Assembly: GCF_016424485.1 (NCBI RefSeq)
Contig: NZ_JAELUP010000061.1
Span: forward strand, 62,001-126,000
Length of the DNA stretch: 64,000 nt
Reading direction: 5' to 3'
From: Paenibacillus roseus
GTDB taxonomy: Bacteria; Bacillota; Bacilli; Paenibacillales; Paenibacillaceae
Position 1 is the first letter of the stretch. Every line of letters begins with the position of its first letter. The translations under genes were made by a program, and so were the position numbers. The notes below the pieces were generated by a model. It was not told where the DNA came from and did not search any database. It saw only the letters and a list, made by a program, of their open reading frames with translations. Positions 1 to 8,470 of the stretch are shown here, one piece after another.

Positions 1-1574
1 CCAAGACGATCAGAATTGATGGCGTACAGGTTGAAACAGGCATCGAGTACAGCTATGTTGATGAAGGTGAGAAGCAAAATGATATTTCAGTCACCTTAAA
101 ATTTATAAATAAAGGAAGCAAAGCGGTTAAGCTACCAAAATATCAATTTGAATTACTGAGTTCAGAGGGAGTGCGATATCCGATACTTCCTGAAGCAGAG
201 GATTTGGAACTTGTTCCAGGGATTCAAAAAGAACTGATTCTAAATGGAAAAGTACCGGTAAGTGTTGCTTCTAAATCCTGGACATTGCTTCTACAACAGC
301 CGAAGGAAGAAAATAAGGCATCAGGCTATGTATTGAGCGGGTTCAAGCTTCCAACCGTGAAAACTGGAGGTTCAGACCTATCTTTAATCAGACAATATCA
401 GAACGAAAACAGCAAATATGAGATTGCTGTCATGAATACCGAACGACTGCCGTGGGGCGATCAGGATATTATTAATATCTATTTGGAAGTCCGCAATAAT
501 GGTGAAAAAGAGCAGCTCATTCCAGATATTAAAAGCACGTTGAAAATGAATGGCGCGGCATTGGATGCAAAAGATATCTCCATCATCAAACTTGATAATC
601 AGATTCTTATTCCAACAGGCGAAAGCATTAGATATGTAATTAGCACCAAAGTTCCGTACAATTATAAGTTCTCTAAAATGAGCCTTGTATTAAATGACCA
701 GCTCGAAGAGAAAAAGACGAGAACAATGGGCCAGTTTACAATTAATGAACTCGCTCAGGTGAAATACGTACGCAACTCTTATAACCTGGATTCCAAAGGA
801 CGCAAGGCTACGCTCGATTTAGAAAATTCCTATCGATTCGAAGCTAAAAATTCAAGCATGTACTATGTTGAGTTTAGCTACTCCAACAAGGAAGATCGAA
901 TTACTGAGTTGCCTGTATTAAAAGGTTACTTTAAAACTAAAGATGGTAAATACATTGAAGCTGAAATCCAGAATGTGAAATCTAAATTAAGCCCAACTGG
1001 CAGAGCATTGCTAATCGCATCGGCGCAAATTCCAAAATCGTATGATGGGGAAGGAGTAGCATTTATCGTTGGCGAGGCAATAACGACTGGCAAATATTCT
1101 ACGATTGAGGATAAACCGGACAGCTACATTAAAGCTGGTTCCTTCAATGTTCCTGTAGCCGTTAATGAGGTAAGTGATAAGTTTCAGGATATGAAGATTA
1201 ATCCTTATCTGCTTACTTTTGATAAAGTTGATGCCGGAATTACGGGCAATTCAGCTTTAACGCTGGAAATCAGATACACGCTGACAGACAGCAAAAAATA
1301 TGAAGTCAATGAAAATAAAAAGAAACTTCTTTTTGAAATTAATGATGGCAACACGACCTATGAGCAAATTTTAGAAATTGAAGGTGAAAAAGGACTTGTT
1401 GTAGGTAAAAATCAACAGCTTAAAGTTGAGTTTACCGGCCCAAGTATTTCACGCGTACTTTCCAATGGATATAAGCTGAATGTTTACGAATACAACAATG
1501 GTCACAAAAAACTGCTTGCTTTTAAAGATTATAGTCGGTTCTACGTGTCCCAAAATAATAATGATAATAGTTAA
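1..1574 (+). CDS. Secreted/surface protein of unknown function, 5'-truncated by window edge
   Basis: The reading frame is open from base 3, so the gene begins before the window; an internal GTG at 171 is not the real start. About 523 codons are visible. The protein is rich in alternating hydrophobic/polar segments typical of beta-sandwich domains, for example a stretch around codons 25-45 that talks of an unfolded-chain-like pattern with many Asn, Lys and Thr, and it repeats the phrase LEVRNNGEK-like beta motifs. I recognise no catalytic motif and no membrane anchor in the visible part. It is followed 18 bp later by another exported protein gene and is probably in one operon with it. An extracellular or cell-wall role is inference only. 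Confidence 0.6.
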   Translation, partial: KTIRIDGVQVETGIEYSYVDEGEKQNDISVTLKFINKGSKAVKLPKYQFELLSSEGVRYPILPEAEDLELVPGIQKELILNGKVPVSVASKSWTLLLQQPKEENKASGYVLSGFKLPTVKTGGSDLSLIRQYQNENSKYEIAVMNTERLPWGDQDIINIYLEVRNNGEKEQLIPDIKSTLKMNGAALDAKDISIIKLDNQILIPTGESIRYVISTKVPYNYKFSKMSLVLNDQLEEKKTRTMGQFTINELAQVKYVRNSYNLDSKGRKATLDLENSYRFEAKNSSMYYVEFSYSNKEDRITELPVLKGYFKTKDGKYIEAEIQNVKSKLSPTGRALLIASAQIPKSYDGEGVAFIVGEAITTGKYSTIEDKPDSYIKAGSFNVPVAVNEVSDKFQDMKINPYLLTFDKVDAGITGNSALTLEIRYTLTDSKKYEVNENKKKLLFEINDGNTTYEQILEIEGEKGLVVGKNQQLKVEFTGPSISRVLSNGYKLNVYEYNNGHKKLLAFKDYSRFYVSQNNNDNS

Positions 1575-1592
1575 TTTCTAGGGGGACCTATT

Positions 1593-2072
1593 TTGAGCAG
1601 GATTAGACTGTTTGCAGTTATTTCTATACTACTTATAGGTGTTGTTATTGGGACTGTCTGGAACAGTGAGGCAATTGGAAGCCAGGTTGCCCCTGGTACA
1701 GCAGAGGATCCTGTCGTAACAAAGAGCTATGTTGACCAACTATTTAAGCAAAACGGCGGCGGCAGCTCAAGTGCAGGACCGGATTCGGTTAATACAGCAA
1801 TGCAGGTAGTAACCGTTCCAGCAGGTAAAACTTTAGTTGCAACGCAAGAAGGAACGGAGTTTATTGTTCGCTCCGGTAAGGCTTTAGCTTTTAGTGAGGA
1901 TAAAGATGGCATCTCAAATCTTACTTTGGGTGCGGATTTAACTAACGGGAAAGCTGTAGCCAACAATCACTTGATTTTGTCGCCGCGGGCTGGCCGGGGT
2001 ATTGTCCCGGATGACAAAGTGAAAAATAATAAATTGATTGTCTTAGTTAAGGGCGGTTACGAACTTAAGTAA
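1593..2072 (+). CDS. Membrane-anchored or secreted hypothetical protein, 159 aa
   Basis: The start is TTG with a strong Shine-Dalgarno (AGGGGGA at 1579-1585) seven bases upstream. Residues 5-24 form one hydrophobic segment (signal peptide or uncleaved anchor) preceded by two arginines. The rest is a predicted outside domain with a Gly/Ser linker near residue 53 and a compact C-terminal part, about residues 68-159, rich in Val, Gly and Asn. Small anchored proteins of this shape, with a VTKSYVDQ-like segment after the anchor, occur in spore formers, but I do not know a function. It follows the truncated exported-protein gene by 18 bp, which suggests a shared transcript. Confidence 0.65.
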   Translation: MSRIRLFAVISILLIGVVIGTVWNSEAIGSQVAPGTAEDPVVTKSYVDQLFKQNGGGSSSAGPDSVNTAMQVVTVPAGKTLVATQEGTEFIVRSGKALAFSEDKDGISNLTLGADLTNGKAVANNHLILSPRAGRGIVPDDKVKNNKLIVLVKGGYELK

Positions 2073-2177
2073 AATAAAAAGCATTGTATATTTTTGCCCT
2101 GAATGTAAACAACTTATACGCTTTGAGAAGACATCTCCTCCATATAATAAGGCTACAAACCAGTGGAGGTGCTTAAT

Positions 2178-2450
2178 ATGGCTACTCGCAGCAATAAAAA
2201 AGTAGTACCGGAAAGTCGTCAGGCATTGGACCAATTGAAATATGAGATTGCTGCAGAATTAGGCTTGTTTGTCCAATCTGTATCACAAGCGGATACCGAG
2301 TTTGCAGGAGAAATTGGTGATCTTCCTTTAGCTAATCGAGGATATGTCCCGTGGAGCCAGTTAGCTACACGGGATGCAGGCTCTGTTGGCGGGGAAATTA
2401 CAAGACGGCTTATTGCCCAAGCAGAGCAGGTACTGGGTAGCATCCATTGA
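2178..2450 (+). CDS. Alpha/beta-type small acid-soluble spore protein
   Basis: DNA-binding protein that coats and protects the chromosome in dormant spores and is degraded by the GPR protease at germination. Both family signatures are present: LDQLKYEIAAELG (residues about 17-29; GPR cleaves after the Glu of the KYEIA motif) and TRDAGSVGGEITRRLI (residues about 64-79). The chosen ATG has GGAGGT at 2166-2171; an in-frame GTG at 2163 overlaps that site and is unlikely. At 90 residues the protein is longer than the usual 60-72, because about 18 residues (including DTEFAGEIGDLPLANRG) lie between the two motifs. A sigma-G promoter would be expected, but I could not find a convincing one. Confidence 0.9.
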   Translation: MATRSNKKVVPESRQALDQLKYEIAAELGLFVQSVSQADTEFAGEIGDLPLANRGYVPWSQLATRDAGSVGGEITRRLIAQAEQVLGSIH

Positions 2451-2475
2451 CAAGAAGTGGCATATCCGGTATCAT
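2447..2475 (+). promoter_or_regulatory. Sigma-A-type promoter ahead of metK
   Basis: TTGACA (2447-2452), 17-bp spacer, TATCAT (2470-2475). The -35 overlaps the stop codon of the spore protein gene. The expected start is near 2482, upstream of an intrinsic terminator, so transcripts towards metK would have to read through the hairpin. Confidence 0.6.
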
Positions 2476-2498
2476 ACTATCCTAGAGAGTTGTCTAAC

Positions 2499-2532
2499 AA
2501 CCTTTTCCTTCGTGGAAAAGGTTCATTTTTTG
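2499..2532 (+). terminator. Intrinsic terminator (or attenuator) between spore protein gene and metK
   Basis: Perfect 10-bp stem AACCTTTTCC/GGAAAAGGTT (2499-2508 and 2514-2523) with a 5-nt loop containing TTCG, then CATTTTTTG. It may end the spore protein transcript, but it lies downstream of the metK promoter. Confidence 0.8.
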
Positions 2533-2582
2533 TGTAGGTGAAATGAACTTATAGCATACTATGGATGTGGGAGGTTGAACGG

Positions 2583-3785
2583 ATGTCAACTAAAGGTCGC
2601 CACTTGTTTACTTCAGAGTCAGTAACCGAGGGTCATCCCGATAAAATATGTGACCAAATTTCTGATGCAGTATTGGATGCTTTCCTGGAAGTCGATCCGT
2701 ATGCTCGTGTAGCTTGTGAAGTATCTGTAGCTACCGGATTGGTATTAGTTATTGGAGAAATCAGCAGCCGAGCAGATTATGTAGATATTCCGGCTATTGT
2801 TCGCCGCACAATTAAAGATATCGGATACACCCGTGCTAAATTCGGCTTTGATGCGAGCACTTGTGCAGTATTGACGTCGCTTAATGAGCAGTCCGCTGAT
2901 ATTGCACAAGGTGTTAATGCTGCAATTGAAACCCGTGATGGCAAGGACATACGTCTCGAGAATGAAGATATCGGTGCAGGGGATCAAGGCTTGATGTTTG
3001 GGTTCGCTACGAATGAGACCCCTGAGTTGATGCCGTTGCCAATCGCACTGTCACATCGAATTGCGCGCAGATTGTCAGAGGTTAGAAAAAACGGAACATT
3101 GGAATACCTCCGTCCAGATGGGAAAACTCAAGTGACGATTGAATATATGGATGGTAAGCCGGTTCGTGTTGATGCTATTGTCGTTTCGACACAGCATGCT
3201 GAGGAAGTCACACTAGAGCAAATCCAAAGCGATATTCAAGAACATGTTATTAGGACGGTAGTGCCGTCTGAATGGCTTGATGATGCTACGAAATATTATA
3301 TTAATCCTACAGGCCGTTTTGTAATAGGTGGTCCTCAAGGCGATGCTGGTCTTACAGGCCGTAAAATCATCGTGGATACTTATGGGGGTTATGCTCGCCA
3401 CGGAGGCGGCGCTTTCTCAGGTAAAGATCCGACAAAAGTTGACCGTTCAGCCGCGTATGCTGCTCGCTATGTAGCGAAAAACCTCGTTGCTGCCGGACTT
3501 GCTGACAAATGTGAAATTCAGCTTGCGTACGCAATCGGTGTAGCGACACCGGTATCTATTAATGTGGATACTTATGGTACAGGTAAAGTAGCAGAAGAGA
3601 AATTAGTAGAAGTAATACGCAACAACTTTGATCTGCGCCCTGCGGGCATTATTAAAATGCTTGATTTGCGTCGTCCAATTTATGGGCAGACTGCGGCTTA
3701 TGGCCATTTTGGTCGTACAGACGTAGACCTGCCATGGGAACGCGTAGACAAAGCTGATCAACTCAGAGCAGATGCTTTGAGCTGA
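2583..3785 (+). CDS. metK: S-adenosylmethionine synthetase
   Basis: Makes S-adenosylmethionine from methionine and ATP in the cytosol, releasing phosphate and diphosphate; the product is the cell's methyl donor. It is 400 residues, normal for the family. It has the N-terminal [16 protein letters not shown] segment (His of GHPDK binds ATP), the first family signature [10 protein letters not shown] near residue 119 and the second, GGGAFSGKD, near residue 275. The ATG at 2583 has GGGAGGT at 2569-2575; the in-frame ATG at 2565 lies before that site and is rejected. It is monocistronic, with its own promoter and a strong terminator. No S-box riboswitch core is visible upstream, unlike Bacillus subtilis metK. 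Confidence 0.98.
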   Translation: MSTKGRHLFTSESVTEGHPDKICDQISDAVLDAFLEVDPYARVACEVSVATGLVLVIGEISSRADYVDIPAIVRRTIKDIGYTRAKFGFDASTCAVLTSLNEQSADIAQGVNAAIETRDGKDIRLENEDIGAGDQGLMFGFATNETPELMPLPIALSHRIARRLSEVRKNGTLEYLRPDGKTQVTIEYMDGKPVRVDAIVVSTQHAEEVTLEQIQSDIQEHVIRTVVPSEWLDDATKYYINPTGRFVIGGPQGDAGLTGRKIIVDTYGGYARHGGGAFSGKDPTKVDRSAAYAARYVAKNLVAAGLADKCEIQLAYAIGVATPVSINVDTYGTGKVAEEKLVEVIRNNFDLRPAGIIKMLDLRRPIYGQTAAYGHFGRTDVDLPWERVDKADQLRADALS

Positions 3786-3798
3786 TAGATTACTAACT

Positions 3799-3838
3799 TA
3801 GACCGTCATACTTACAAGTATGACGGTCTATTTTATTT
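3799..3838 (+). terminator. Intrinsic terminator of metK
   Basis: Perfect inverted repeat TAGACCGTCATACTT (3799-3813) with its complement at 3816-3830, then TTTTATTT. Confidence 0.93.
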
Positions 3839-3844
3839 AAGCTC

Positions 3845-3872
3845 TAAACTTCATCAATTAAATAGCCGAAAA
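3845..3872 (+). promoter_or_regulatory. Possible sigma-D-like promoter of the SLH surface protein gene
   Basis: TAAA (3845-3848), 16-bp spacer, GCCGAAAA (3865-3872). The sigma-D consensus known from Bacillus is TAAA-N15-GCCGATAT, so six of eight -10 positions match. A TATACT at 3877-3882 could instead belong to a sigma-A promoter, but no good -35 pairs with it. Confidence 0.4.
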
Positions 3873-3908
3873 TATATATACTATCGTCTTTTGGGGAGTG
3901 AGTCAGCT

Positions 3909-6900
3909 TTGATTCGGAATTTGAAACGGATTTCAGTTTTGCTTGTCACCGTATTAATGGTTGAGTTAGTGTTAAATATGTTGTCTCCAGTCCCTCCTAG
4001 TGTTAAAGCCGCGCCATCAGGCCCGGTATTGCTTGGTACGTACCCTGTTGACGACGCAGTGAATGTCCCGATGAACTCAAATCTTTCCATGACCTTTGAT
4101 GAGAATGTATCCAGGGGGACAGGTTCGGCTTCTATTTCCGTTCGTAGAGTTTCAGATAACCGAATTGTAAGGTCAATTTCGGCCGCTTCTGGAAACGAGA
4201 TTTCGATCAACGGCAATGTAGTAACTATTAGCCTTCCGTCAGGTACGTTGGAAGCGGGAGGAGATTATTATGTCCTGGTTGATGCAGGAGCCTTTCAAAA
4301 TAGCAACGGCGCCAATTTTGCCGGTATAGCAAACGCAACGGCCTGGAATTTCTCCGTTGTTTCGGCGGATTCCAGCGCGCCATTAATTACTTCGATGAAT
4401 CCGGCTTCCGGATCAGTTGCACCGATCGATACTCCACTTGAGTTGGTCTTTAACAAAACAGTGTTTGCATCTGCAGGATATATTACCTTGCAAAATGAGA
4501 ACACTGGTGATGTTCAATCCATTTCTGTCACCTCAAGCAATGTGCAGGGGAGCGGTTCGTCTAATCGGACAGTTCGGGTCACATTGCCGTCTCAACTGGC
4601 AGCAGGCAACAAGTATAATGTCACTATCGACAATAATGCTTTTGTAGATTTATATGGCAAAGGAACAGCGGCGGTTAGCGGCTGGTCCTTTACCACATCT
4701 GCGCCGCCTATGGCAATGCCGTCCTTTAGCCCTGCTCACAAGGAGATCGGGGTGGCGGTCAATGCTCCACTGACTATGAGCTTCAATACGCCAATGGCAA
4801 AAGGCAGCGGGAGTATAGAAATTCGCCGAATTTCTGATAATCGTGTATTTCAGACAATCAGTGTAAGCAGCACGAATGTACAAGTATCCGCATCACTTGT
4901 CACGATTTCACATTCTAATTTTGATGCAAATACAGGCTATTATGTCGTTATAGATAGTGGCGCCTTCCGCTCTGCTGATGGCTCTACTAATTTCCAGGGG
5001 ATCTCAGATGCGTCCACATGGAGCTTTACAACGGTTGATACCCAAAACCCGACTGTGAAGACGTTTAGCCCAAGTCGCGGCTCAACAGCCACCGCACTCG
5101 ATACCAAACTCGAAATCACATTTGATAAAGAAGTTTATCCAAGAACAGGCAACGTGGTCATCCGAAATGCCTCCAATGATACTGTTTTTGCATCCATTCC
5201 TGTCACTTCTGATCTGGTTACAGGTGGCGGTACAAGCAAAATTATCATTAATCCGGGAAAACAATTTGTAGATAATAGTTCGTATTACGTACAGATCGGC
5301 AACCAGGCTTTTGCAGATGGCTCGGGAAATAATTATACCGGCATCAATGACAAAACAACCTGGAGCTTTAAAGTAAACAAAGATACATCGGCGCCCTATA
5401 TCGTGACGTATTCGCCGGTTAATAATGCTACGAATGTTTCGACCAGCCCAACGATGTTTATCACTTTTAACAAGCCGATTCAACGTGGAGACGGTGTAAT
5501 TATCATTAGACGTTCCGGCACAAGTTCTTCTTTTTCGACTACGGCCACTGTTGATACAACGGATAACAAAAAACTGAATATCAAACCTTCATCATCCTTA
5601 ATTAACGGAGTTTCGTATTATGTAGAAATTCCTTCTGGCGCCGTGACGGATCTGGCCGGAAACAAGTTCGCGGGGATTCAAAATGAATTTCAATGGACCT
5701 TCAAAACAGGGGTGGATACGACAACGCCACAGCTTTCCAAGGCTGAGATGTCCGGCTCTACCAAAATTGTTCTCACTTATTCTAAAACGCTTAATGCGGC
5801 GTATGTGCCCTCCATTTCAAATTTCTATGTGACCGTCAATGATGTGTCCAGGGACATATCGGGTATTTCTATTAACGATAACCAGGTTACGCTGTCGATC
5901 TCCAATGGGGTCATATACGGGCAAACAGTGAAATTTTCTTATTCAAAGGGAACTATACCACTTCAAGATCTAGCGGGGAATCAAGTGAGTAATGTAACCA
6001 ACTATACGGTTACGAACTCTTCAGAAACAACACTGCCAAAGCCAACAAGTGGAACGGTATACAACAATACAGTTGTTGTTAATTTTTCTGAAGGACTGAG
6101 CGCAATGACTTCAGTCCAGGAAGCCTATAACCAATTTTCTGTTTTCGTAGGCGGGAGCCAGCGTTCGATTAAAAACGTTGTGGCGGGTGGGATGGCAGCA
6201 ACGATTACGCTGGATTCTATTGTTTCGGAAAATGCTTCGGTTTACGTGAATTATACGCCAAATTCGTATGCACTTCGTGACTACTATGGAAATGCTGTAC
6301 AGGCTTTCAGTAACTTTTATGTCAGAAACCCGTTTGACCGACAACCGCCTGAGCTGCAGACTGTAACGGTGAACAGCAACAAACTGACGCTCACTTATAA
6401 TAAAGGCCTGAGCACAAGCTCTGTTCCGACCGCCAGCCAGTTTGCTGTGCTGGTTAATCAGCAGGCAAGGGGCATTACCAATGTAGAAGTGAATAATACG
6501 CAGGTGATATTGACACTCTCGTCCTCTGTATCCACGAACCAGACGGTACTGGTGAGCTATGTCATCGGCTATCCGCCAATTACGGATCTGTCAGGCAATC
6601 AGGCTCCCTCCTTCACCAATCAGGCAGCCACGCATTCGGAAGGCGCAGGGCTGCTGACAGGCGCTTATGCCCAGGGTCAAAGCATCACTTTGACCTTCTC
6701 GCAGGCGTTGAACAGCAGCTATGTGCCGGCGGTCTCCCAATTCAACGTGAGAGTGCAGGGCGTCTACACTGCGGTAAGCAGTGTAACGGTATCCGGGTCA
6801 AATGTAGTGCTGCAACTGCCCAAGGCGATTAATACCGGTGATACGGTTCTTGTCAGCTATACAGGGTCTTCAGGGACATTGCGTACAGCAACAGGCACAA

Positions 6901-8267
6901 CAGTAGGAAGCTTCACGGACTATAAAGTATCGAACGGCTCGTCAGGCGGAAATTCGAATGAGGGGTCTGTCAATCTCCCGGCAGGAATGGAAAGGGCCGC
7001 CGCGGGCGGTATTAACATGAAGGATTCGCTGGCTACAACGAGTCTGGATATGACACCGGCCAACCGGGCTGCCAGCCGTTACACGATTCAGACGGATAAG
7101 CTTCAGGCCGCCTACGATGCGATTTTGAGCGGCAGTGGCATTGCGCCGAGAGTCCAGTTTACAGTGCCGACCTCGGAGCAGGCTGCAATTGTAGCTGTAT
7201 CATTGGGGCAGTTGGAAAGTGTACAAAAGCAGATATCCAATGCCTCCTTCGCCGTCAGCTATCGGGAAATGATGTACGAAATTCCGCTGAGCAGCCTGGA
7301 CTTTAAAGCGCTGGCCGGACAGGCGGGAGCAAGTGCAGCCAATTCACAGCTGGTTATTCGTATCGATGCGACAGCGACGATTTCATCATCCAGTTCACTG
7401 ATGTCAGCCATTAACCGCTCACCGGGCCAATTGATGACAAGCGCGGCATATTTCCAGCTTTCTGTGCTTGGCAATGGTACAGAAACAACGGTCGATACAT
7501 TATCCGACTATGCGACCTATACGATTGCTGCGAAGATTCAATTCGATGCGAACAAAACGTCTACCGTATGGCTTGACCCTGAGACAGGGAAGCTGTCCTA
7601 TGTGCCGACTCAGGTCAAAACTTCGAATGGAGCTTCCTCCGTATCCTTTAAGCGCCGGGCTGGCGGAGGCTCTTATGCGGTCATCAGCGGATCCGCGAGC
7701 TTTACGGATACAGGCAAGCATTGGGCGGGCAGAGACATTAACGCAATGACAGCGAAGTACATTACAGAGGGGCGTACAGCAACGAAATATGAGCCGGAGA
7801 AGCCGGTTACCCGTGCGGAATTCGCCATGTTCATTGCCAGAGGGCTTGGATTGTCCGGAGATAAAGCGGCGGGGGCGAAGTTCAAGGATGTAAATGCTTC
7901 TTCACCTATGGCTCCTTACATCGGGGCAGCTTCCAAAGCGGATATTGTCAAAGGCAATCCGGATGGAACCTTTAAGCCGAACGATCTGATCACAAGACAA
8001 GAAATGGCGGTCATGATCATCAGGGCAGCGGCTGTGGCCGGCGTAAAGATCGACTTGTCGGGAAGTACCGCATCCTACTTCACTGCTTATAAAGACCGCT
8101 CAAGTATTGCAAGCTGGGCGCGGGATTCCTTGGCCAAAACAGTTGAGGCAGGGATTATTGCCGGTCTGAAGAAGGATACGATGGGACCGAAAGCGAACGC
8201 GACTCGTGCGCAGGCGGCAATCATTATTAAACGTATGCTCGTCTATATTAATTTTCTGGATGCCTAG
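3909..8267 (+). CDS. Giant S-layer-anchored surface protein with Big_5 and SwmB-type repeats and three SLH domains
   Basis: Predicted exported, cell-wall-attached protein of 1452 residues. I chose the TTG at 3909, ten bases after GGGGAG; a TTG at 3891 precedes that site. Residues 1-35 form a signal peptide (basic RNLKR, then a hydrophobic core, ending near VKAAP). Five Ig-like repeats of the Big_5 type follow (about 40-600; each opens with a P-x-N/D-x-A-x-N/D-V pattern and ends with W-x-F). Then come four repeats resembling SwmB domains (about 605-1010), then a unique region. Three SLH domains start near residues 1265, 1325 and 1390 and would bind pyruvylated wall polysaccharide. Adhesin, S-layer or matrix roles are possible; no enzyme motif is visible. 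A terminator follows. Confidence 0.9.
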   Translation: MIRNLKRISVLLVTVLMVELVLNMLSPVPPSVKAAPSGPVLLGTYPVDDAVNVPMNSNLSMTFDENVSRGTGSASISVRRVSDNRIVRSISAASGNEISINGNVVTISLPSGTLEAGGDYYVLVDAGAFQNSNGANFAGIANATAWNFSVVSADSSAPLITSMNPASGSVAPIDTPLELVFNKTVFASAGYITLQNENTGDVQSISVTSSNVQGSGSSNRTVRVTLPSQLAAGNKYNVTIDNNAFVDLYGKGTAAVSGWSFTTSAPPMAMPSFSPAHKEIGVAVNAPLTMSFNTPMAKGSGSIEIRRISDNRVFQTISVSSTNVQVSASLVTISHSNFDANTGYYVVIDSGAFRSADGSTNFQGISDASTWSFTTVDTQNPTVKTFSPSRGSTATALDTKLEITFDKEVYPRTGNVVIRNASNDTVFASIPVTSDLVTGGGTSKIIINPGKQFVDNSSYYVQIGNQAFADGSGNNYTGINDKTTWSFKVNKDTSAPYIVTYSPVNNATNVSTSPTMFITFNKPIQRGDGVIIIRRSGTSSSFSTTATVDTTDNKKLNIKPSSSLINGVSYYVEIPSGAVTDLAGNKFAGIQNEFQWTFKTGVDTTTPQLSKAEMSGSTKIVLTYSKTLNAAYVPSISNFYVTVNDVSRDISGISINDNQVTLSISNGVIYGQTVKFSYSKGTIPLQDLAGNQVSNVTNYTVTNSSETTLPKPTSGTVYNNTVVVNFSEGLSAMTSVQEAYNQFSVFVGGSQRSIKNVVAGGMAATITLDSIVSENASVYVNYTPNSYALRDYYGNAVQAFSNFYVRNPFDRQPPELQTVTVNSNKLTLTYNKGLSTSSVPTASQFAVLVNQQARGITNVEVNNTQVILTLSSSVSTNQTVLVSYVIGYPPITDLSGNQAPSFTNQAATHSEGAGLLTGAYAQGQSITLTFSQALNSSYVPAVSQFNVRVQGVYTAVSSVTVSGSNVVLQLPKAINTGDTVLVSYTGSSGTLRTATGTTVGSFTDYKVSNGSSGGNSNEGSVNLPAGMERAAAGGINMKDSLATTSLDMTPANRAASRYTIQTDKLQAAYDAILSGSGIAPRVQFTVPTSEQAAIVAVSLGQLESVQKQISNASFAVSYREMMYEIPLSSLDFKALAGQAGASAANSQLVIRIDATATISSSSSLMSAINRSPGQLMTSAAYFQLSVLGNGTETTVDTLSDYATYTIAAKIQFDANKTSTVWLDPETGKLSYVPTQVKTSNGASSVSFKRRAGGGSYAVISGSASFTDTGKHWAGRDINAMTAKYITEGRTATKYEPEKPVTRAEFAMFIARGLGLSGDKAAGAKFKDVNASSPMAPYIGAASKADIVKGNPDGTFKPNDLITRQEMAVMIIRAAAVAGVKIDLSGSTASYFTAYKDRSSIASWARDSLAKTVEAGIIAGLKKDTMGPKANATRAQAAIIIKRMLVYINFLDA

Positions 8268-8287
8268 TTATTAAACTGTGATTCAGT

Positions 8288-8313
8288 AAGGCTGCCTGAT
8301 GGCAGCCTTTTTC
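8288..8313 (+). terminator. Intrinsic terminator of the SLH protein gene
   Basis: AAGGCTGCC (8288-8296), TGAT loop, GGCAGCCTT (8301-8309), then TTTTC. Confidence 0.92.
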
Positions 8314-8470
8314 TAATCCGTTTATAAACTTCATAGTATATGGGAAACAAGTAAGCAGATAAAGGGCTCAATTCTAAAAAAGTATTAAAGTCTTCTCATT
8401 TTGCGTAACTTTTTCCCGCGTTTAGAAGTCTATAACTAATAGATTTCTAGATGGGAGAGTTGCAAGGGAA

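Noticed and set aside
2073..2177. Sigma-G promoter for the spore protein gene
   Set aside because: CATATAA at 2141 resembles a sigma-G -10, but no -35 stands at the right distance.
2451..2582. SAM (S-box) riboswitch before metK
   Set aside because: The conserved S-box core is not present and the space between promoter and terminator is too short.
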